Positions 62,641-64,000 of a stretch of 64,000 nt of DNA are shown here, piece by piece (within the stretch, counting starts at the first letter, position 1; each line of letters opens with the position of its first letter). A program made the position numbers and the translations under genes. The stretch comes from Ligula intestinalis (lineage: Eukaryota; Platyhelminthes; Cestoda; Diphyllobothriidea; Diphyllobothriidae): contig JAYGXS010000009.1 of assembly GCA_036362985.1 (NCBI GenBank), forward strand, positions 7,452,442 to 7,516,441, written 5' to 3'. The notes under the pieces are model-generated. The model was not told where the DNA came from and did no database searches. It was given only the letters and a program-made list of their open reading frames with translations.

Positions 62641-62985
62641 ATCTTATATAAATCGATTTATCTTAGAGAAGATACGACAATAAGTCTTTCGTTTTCTTAT
62701 ATAAATTGTCCGCAAGTACCAGTACTTACGCTTGAAAAATCTGCTTCCATTCCTTTTGGTGGTTTGGTCTCTGCTTGCTTACCTAGCATTCTGTTAACCA
62801 TCTGTCTTGCTTTCAGCAACTTATATAAGCTTAAACAGTAAGATGATTCTGAATTCCCAACTGTTTTAGTGATTAATCTACTTGTTGTTTCGTAAAGTAT
62901 GAAGGCGACACTTTCAATCAGTTGGAAGCCACAGAATTCCAGACCCAAGCGGTGTCTGCGAAAGGCAAACATCATTACTGATATC
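62641..62985. other. Spacer between the two ORF1 copies
   Basis: No recognised features. Confidence 0.4.
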
Positions 62986-63911
62986 AGTCTTCAGCCTGAC
63001 ATCAGTATTCAGCCTGATCTGCTTGCCGAGCAGATTATTTGTCTGCAATGAAAAATTGCAGCAAGTTTATGTTGAAATTTGGTTCAGTTCTCAATAAATA
63101 AATCGATAAATAAATTGGGACCCTATTTGATGGGAATATCTCTGCAGTTTCCTCTCAGGAATGCAAACATTTAGATAATATCGTTAATTTGGTCGCAAGT
63201 GAGTCACAGGATTGACAAAAAAGGACGTACAATTTTATTCTGAAAAACGTTCCGAAATCAATTCGGCCAATGGACATTGCAATGCATTCCCTCTACTCTT
63301 GCGAATTTAACTATAAAATAGCAGAGGCTATTAGACGTCATCTCGCAGTAAAAACCCACCCATTTTAGTCAAGCTATTTTCACCCATTTAAATAGATGCC
63401 ATTTTTAAACAGCAAGAGCCTGCTTCTAAATATCTGAGAAATACAAAGTATTTCCTCTGTCATGATCTCACTCCAATGGAGCGAAGAAAAGCGTCAAGTT
63501 CTTATTATAAAATTGTTAATTCATCGCAACCTGCTCGAGTTCCTGGTCGTAGCCCTAGGAAGCCTAGCGAGCCATGTACTCTTATTGCTGGCAAACCTAG
63601 ATTACTGCTCCCCAGTACAGCAACTGTCTCACCCCCCTCAAGTCACCAGACATCTCCATCTACTTTAAACTTAGATGCTTTCCCAGTTGCCATATCTAAT
63701 AATTCTGGTAGCTTTCCTAGAAATTTCAAAAAGCCCGCTAAAACAGGTAGACCAACGGCTTCGTTACTTGAACAGAGTCCTCTTAAACCTTCTATTAAAT
63801 CGCCCGATTCAGGTCGTGGAAATGGTGTGATCATGAACTCAACCGCGAGCATGCAGCCTTCCCAAACACTAATTAAGTCTATACAACCATTGGTGCTGAA
63901 AGCACACTGAG
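62986..63911 (+). pseudogene. LINE ORF1 fragment, copy 2
   Basis: Repeats the sequence of copy 1 (for example CTTGTAAxTTGAGTTCTT-type blocks; GGTCGTAGCCCTAGGAAGCC at 62288 and 63547). Frames: FILKNVPKSIRPMDIAMHSL, NYKIAEAIRR, FLCHDLTPMERRKASSSYYK, then SPRKPSEPCTLIAGKPRLLL and a Ser/Pro-rich tail to the stop at 63910. Stops within the first part show it is dead. It extends further 3' than copy 1. Confidence 0.65.
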
Positions 63912-64000
63912 GGCCCTCCAAATTACACATACGCACGAAGCTACATCCATCGCATTTCAATAAATAAATAAATTTTATATTTCATGGTGGTCATCCCCTT
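63912..64000. repeat. AAAT-repeat tail at the window end
   Basis: TTTCAATAAATAAATAAATTTTATATTTCA follows copy 2; similar AAAT tails lie at 61515 and 63095, as if each LINE-like unit ends this way. Confidence 0.6.

Overview
The window looks like a stretch of a repeat-rich animal nuclear genome, most likely a flatworm (Platyhelminthes), perhaps a tapeworm. The case rests on a spliced Dicer-type gene with multi-kilobase introns, RTE- and CR1-like LINEs, a CsRn1-like Ty3/Gypsy element with the CHCC-type gag knuckle known from liver flukes, several GIY-YIG Penelope-like elements (PLEs) and tRNA-headed SINEs. The species is my inference; no rRNA or mitochondrial marker is present. A 10-base run of N sits in a CATA microsatellite at about 44.34 kb.

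The host gene is a Dicer homologue on the minus strand. Ten exons can be read with GT-AG sites and mostly matching phases, from the Walker A exon (46179-45948) through DECH (37825-37595), the TAS motif (37413-37163), the helicase insert (29642-29456, 26038-25766), helicase motifs IV and V (22870-22676, 21011-20841) to the Dicer dimerisation domain (17068-16914, 16575-16372). PAZ, RNase III and dsRBD exons are not seen and presumably lie beyond position 1 or among the repeats of 0-16 kb. No exon for helicase motif VI was found.

Layout. 0-2.5 kb: Helitron Rep fragment split by a minus-strand CR1-like LINE and a PLE tail. 5.1-6.5 kb: PLE with inverted flanking repeats and a hammerhead-like motif. 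6.6-9.0 kb: minus-strand PLE split by a TIR DNA transposon with a TA duplication. 9.0-13.7 kb: plus-strand PLE split by a nearly intact minus-strand LINE (9551-13080) carrying a 2A-like leader and a PHD-type finger, bounded by a 12-base target duplication. 15.0-15.6 kb: two tandem copies of that LINE's leader. 16.4-46.2 kb: Dicer, with introns holding a foldback repeat (28.15-29.35 kb), an RTE tail split by a CR1-like LINE (30.4-36.5 kb) and an RTE LINE with a 903-codon open frame and a zinc-finger tail (40.8-44.3 kb). 45.0-47.7 kb: SINEs and a second inverted-repeat PLE. 48.6-49.2 kb: 3' fragment of the 2A/PHD LINE. 49.9-50.5 kb: unknown exon-like ORF with a decayed neighbour copy. 54.2-59.6 kb: CsRn1-like LTR retrotransposon with 521-bp LTRs. 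60.5-61.1 kb: GC-rich tandem repeat. 61.7-63.95 kb: two copies of a LINE ORF1 region.

Apart from Dicer, almost every readable protein is a transposon protein, most broken by stops or frameshifts. The most informative features are the nested insertions, whose order can be read from restored host frames, and the small RNA- or translation-level motifs (hammerhead-like, 2A-like) inside the elements.
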